5,664 bases of DNA, from contig JAQGHJ010000374.1 of assembly GCA_028288905.1 (NCBI GenBank), forward strand, positions 1 to 5,664, read 5' to 3'. Positions 5,176-5,664 of this stretch are shown one piece after another. The position numbers and the translations under genes are program-made. Below the pieces are notes generated by a model. It ran no database searches. It worked only from the letters and a program-made list of their open reading frames with translations, and was not told the origin of the DNA. Positions within the stretch are counted from its first letter, which is position 1. Each line of letters opens with the position of its first letter. This DNA is from Phycisphaerales bacterium. GTDB taxonomy: Bacteria > Planctomycetota > Phycisphaerae > Tepidisphaerales > Tepidisphaeraceae.

Positions 5176-5358
5176 CGTCCGCCGACCGCGACGTGGTCGG
5201 ACGTGCCGGCGGTGCCGGAGAACCCGATCGTAGCGGCGGCGCGGGTCGCGTCGGGCCGCGGCGGGCACGGCAGTATCGCCGCGGGCACCATTCGGGGACG
5301 TGGGCGTGAAGCGGGCCCGGCCGACGACCGATGCGGGGGACGGCCGATGATCTGCGGT

Positions 5359-5393
5359 GCGGGGGCTTCGCCCCGCCGCGGCGCGTCGCGCCG
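5359..5393. repeat. Tandem GC hairpins upstream of the right-edge gene
   Basis: GCGGGG (5359-5364) pairs with CCCCGC (5371-5376) around a GCTTCG loop. It is followed at once by CGGCGC (5379-5384) pairing with GCGCCG (5388-5393) around GTC. They end seven bases before the AAGGGA ribosome binding site of the gene at 5414. They lie in the 250-base divergent gap 5164-5413, where I see no convincing plus-strand promoter. They may be REP-like elements or part of the 5' leader. Confidence 0.45.
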
Positions 5394-5413
5394 GCCGCGA
5401 AGGGATCTCCCGC

Positions 5414-5664
5414 ATGAAGCCGCCCGCCCGATCGCCCAACCCCGCCGCCTTCCCGCTGCCGCTGCCCCGGCCCGGGTGGGCCGCCCTGCCGCTCGCGCCC
5501 GCCGGCCCGCCCGAGCCGCCGCTCTGGACGATCGACGACCACTTGGCCGCCGCCGAGCGGCAGATGGACGGCCTGCGGCACGAGATGGACGCCCTCCGCC
5601 GGCGGGACGCGACCGTTCACCACGCCATGCGGCGACTGGACGAGGAACTGCGGCTGGCGGCCAA
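5414..5664 (+). CDS. N-terminus of a coiled-coil protein, possibly a SpoIIE/RsbU-type serine phosphatase (partial)
   Basis: The ATG at 5414 has AAGGGA (5400-5405) eight bases upstream and opens a frame that runs to the right edge without a stop (83 codons). Residues 1-36 are Pro/Ala-rich, with 14 prolines, and likely disordered. From about residue 38 (WTIDDHLAAAE) the sequence becomes heptad-like and charged (RQMDGLRHEMDALRRRD), a probable coiled coil. The last residues, MRRLDEELRLAA, resemble the linker helix that precedes the catalytic domain in planctomycete PP2C-type (SpoIIE/RsbU) phosphatases, which typically go on to LQ-x-DFLP. That match is from memory and the catalytic domain is outside the window, so function is tentative. 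If right, it would act in partner-switching signalling. It is divergent from the DUF1992 gene. No signal peptide is seen. Confidence 0.6.
   Translation, partial: MKPPARSPNPAAFPLPLPRPGWAALPLAPAGPPEPPLWTIDDHLAAAERQMDGLRHEMDALRRRDATVHHAMRRLDEELRLAA

Noticed and set aside
4229..5233. Long plus-strand frames across the DUF1992 gene.
   Set aside because: Shadow translation opposite a gene with a recognisable domain and zinc ribbon; Arg/Ser/Pro-rich with no motif.
5164..5439. Upstream extension of the DUF1992 gene to 5439.
   Set aside because: The added residues are Arg/Pro-rich, cross a consensus TATAAT and overlap the divergent gene start at 5414.

Overview
The window is very GC-rich (roughly 70% by eye). 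It encodes ordinary bacterial housekeeping and envelope proteins on both strands, separated by intergenic gaps full of short GC-rich inverted repeats. That repeat style, the Ala/Pro/Arg-rich proteins and the gene content suggest a planctomycete, most likely a Gemmata-like lineage. This is an inference from style; no rRNA or marker gene is present to prove it.

Layout, left to right. Positions 1-76 (minus) hold the first 25 codons of a secreted or membrane protein that runs off the left edge. Positions 214-1191 (minus) encode glutamate racemase MurI. A 329-base divergent gap (1192-1520) carries a sigma70-like promoter and a long, structured leader for a single-domain response regulator (1521-1940, plus). 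Next come a nested inverted repeat, a possible micro-ORF and a small two-helix membrane protein (2123-2389, plus). This plus-strand block converges on a minus-strand series: a lipoprotein with a C-terminal Dabb-like domain (2518-3171), epoxyqueuosine reductase QueG (3292-4284) and a DUF1992-domain protein with a C-terminal zinc ribbon (4507-5163). Across a 250-base divergent gap, the last gene (5414 to the right edge, plus) is the start of a Pro-rich, coiled-coil protein. Its last visible residues resemble the region just before the phosphatase domain of planctomycete SpoIIE/RsbU-type serine phosphatases.

The genes do not form one pathway. MurI supplies D-glutamate for peptidoglycan, QueG finishes queuosine in tRNA, and the response regulator is a phosphorelay receiver without an output domain. 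The minus-strand genes are separated by 120-222 bases of hairpin-rich DNA, so each is probably transcribed from its own promoter.

I found no CRISPR array, RNA gene, transposase, phage gene or toxin-antitoxin pair. No novel multi-gene system is convincingly visible. The points most worth checking are the alternative stems in the response-regulator leader, two minus-strand genes whose -10 boxes lie so close to the ATG that their mRNAs may be leaderless or nearly so, two recurring intergenic hairpin families, and the unassigned micro-ORF/membrane-protein pair.
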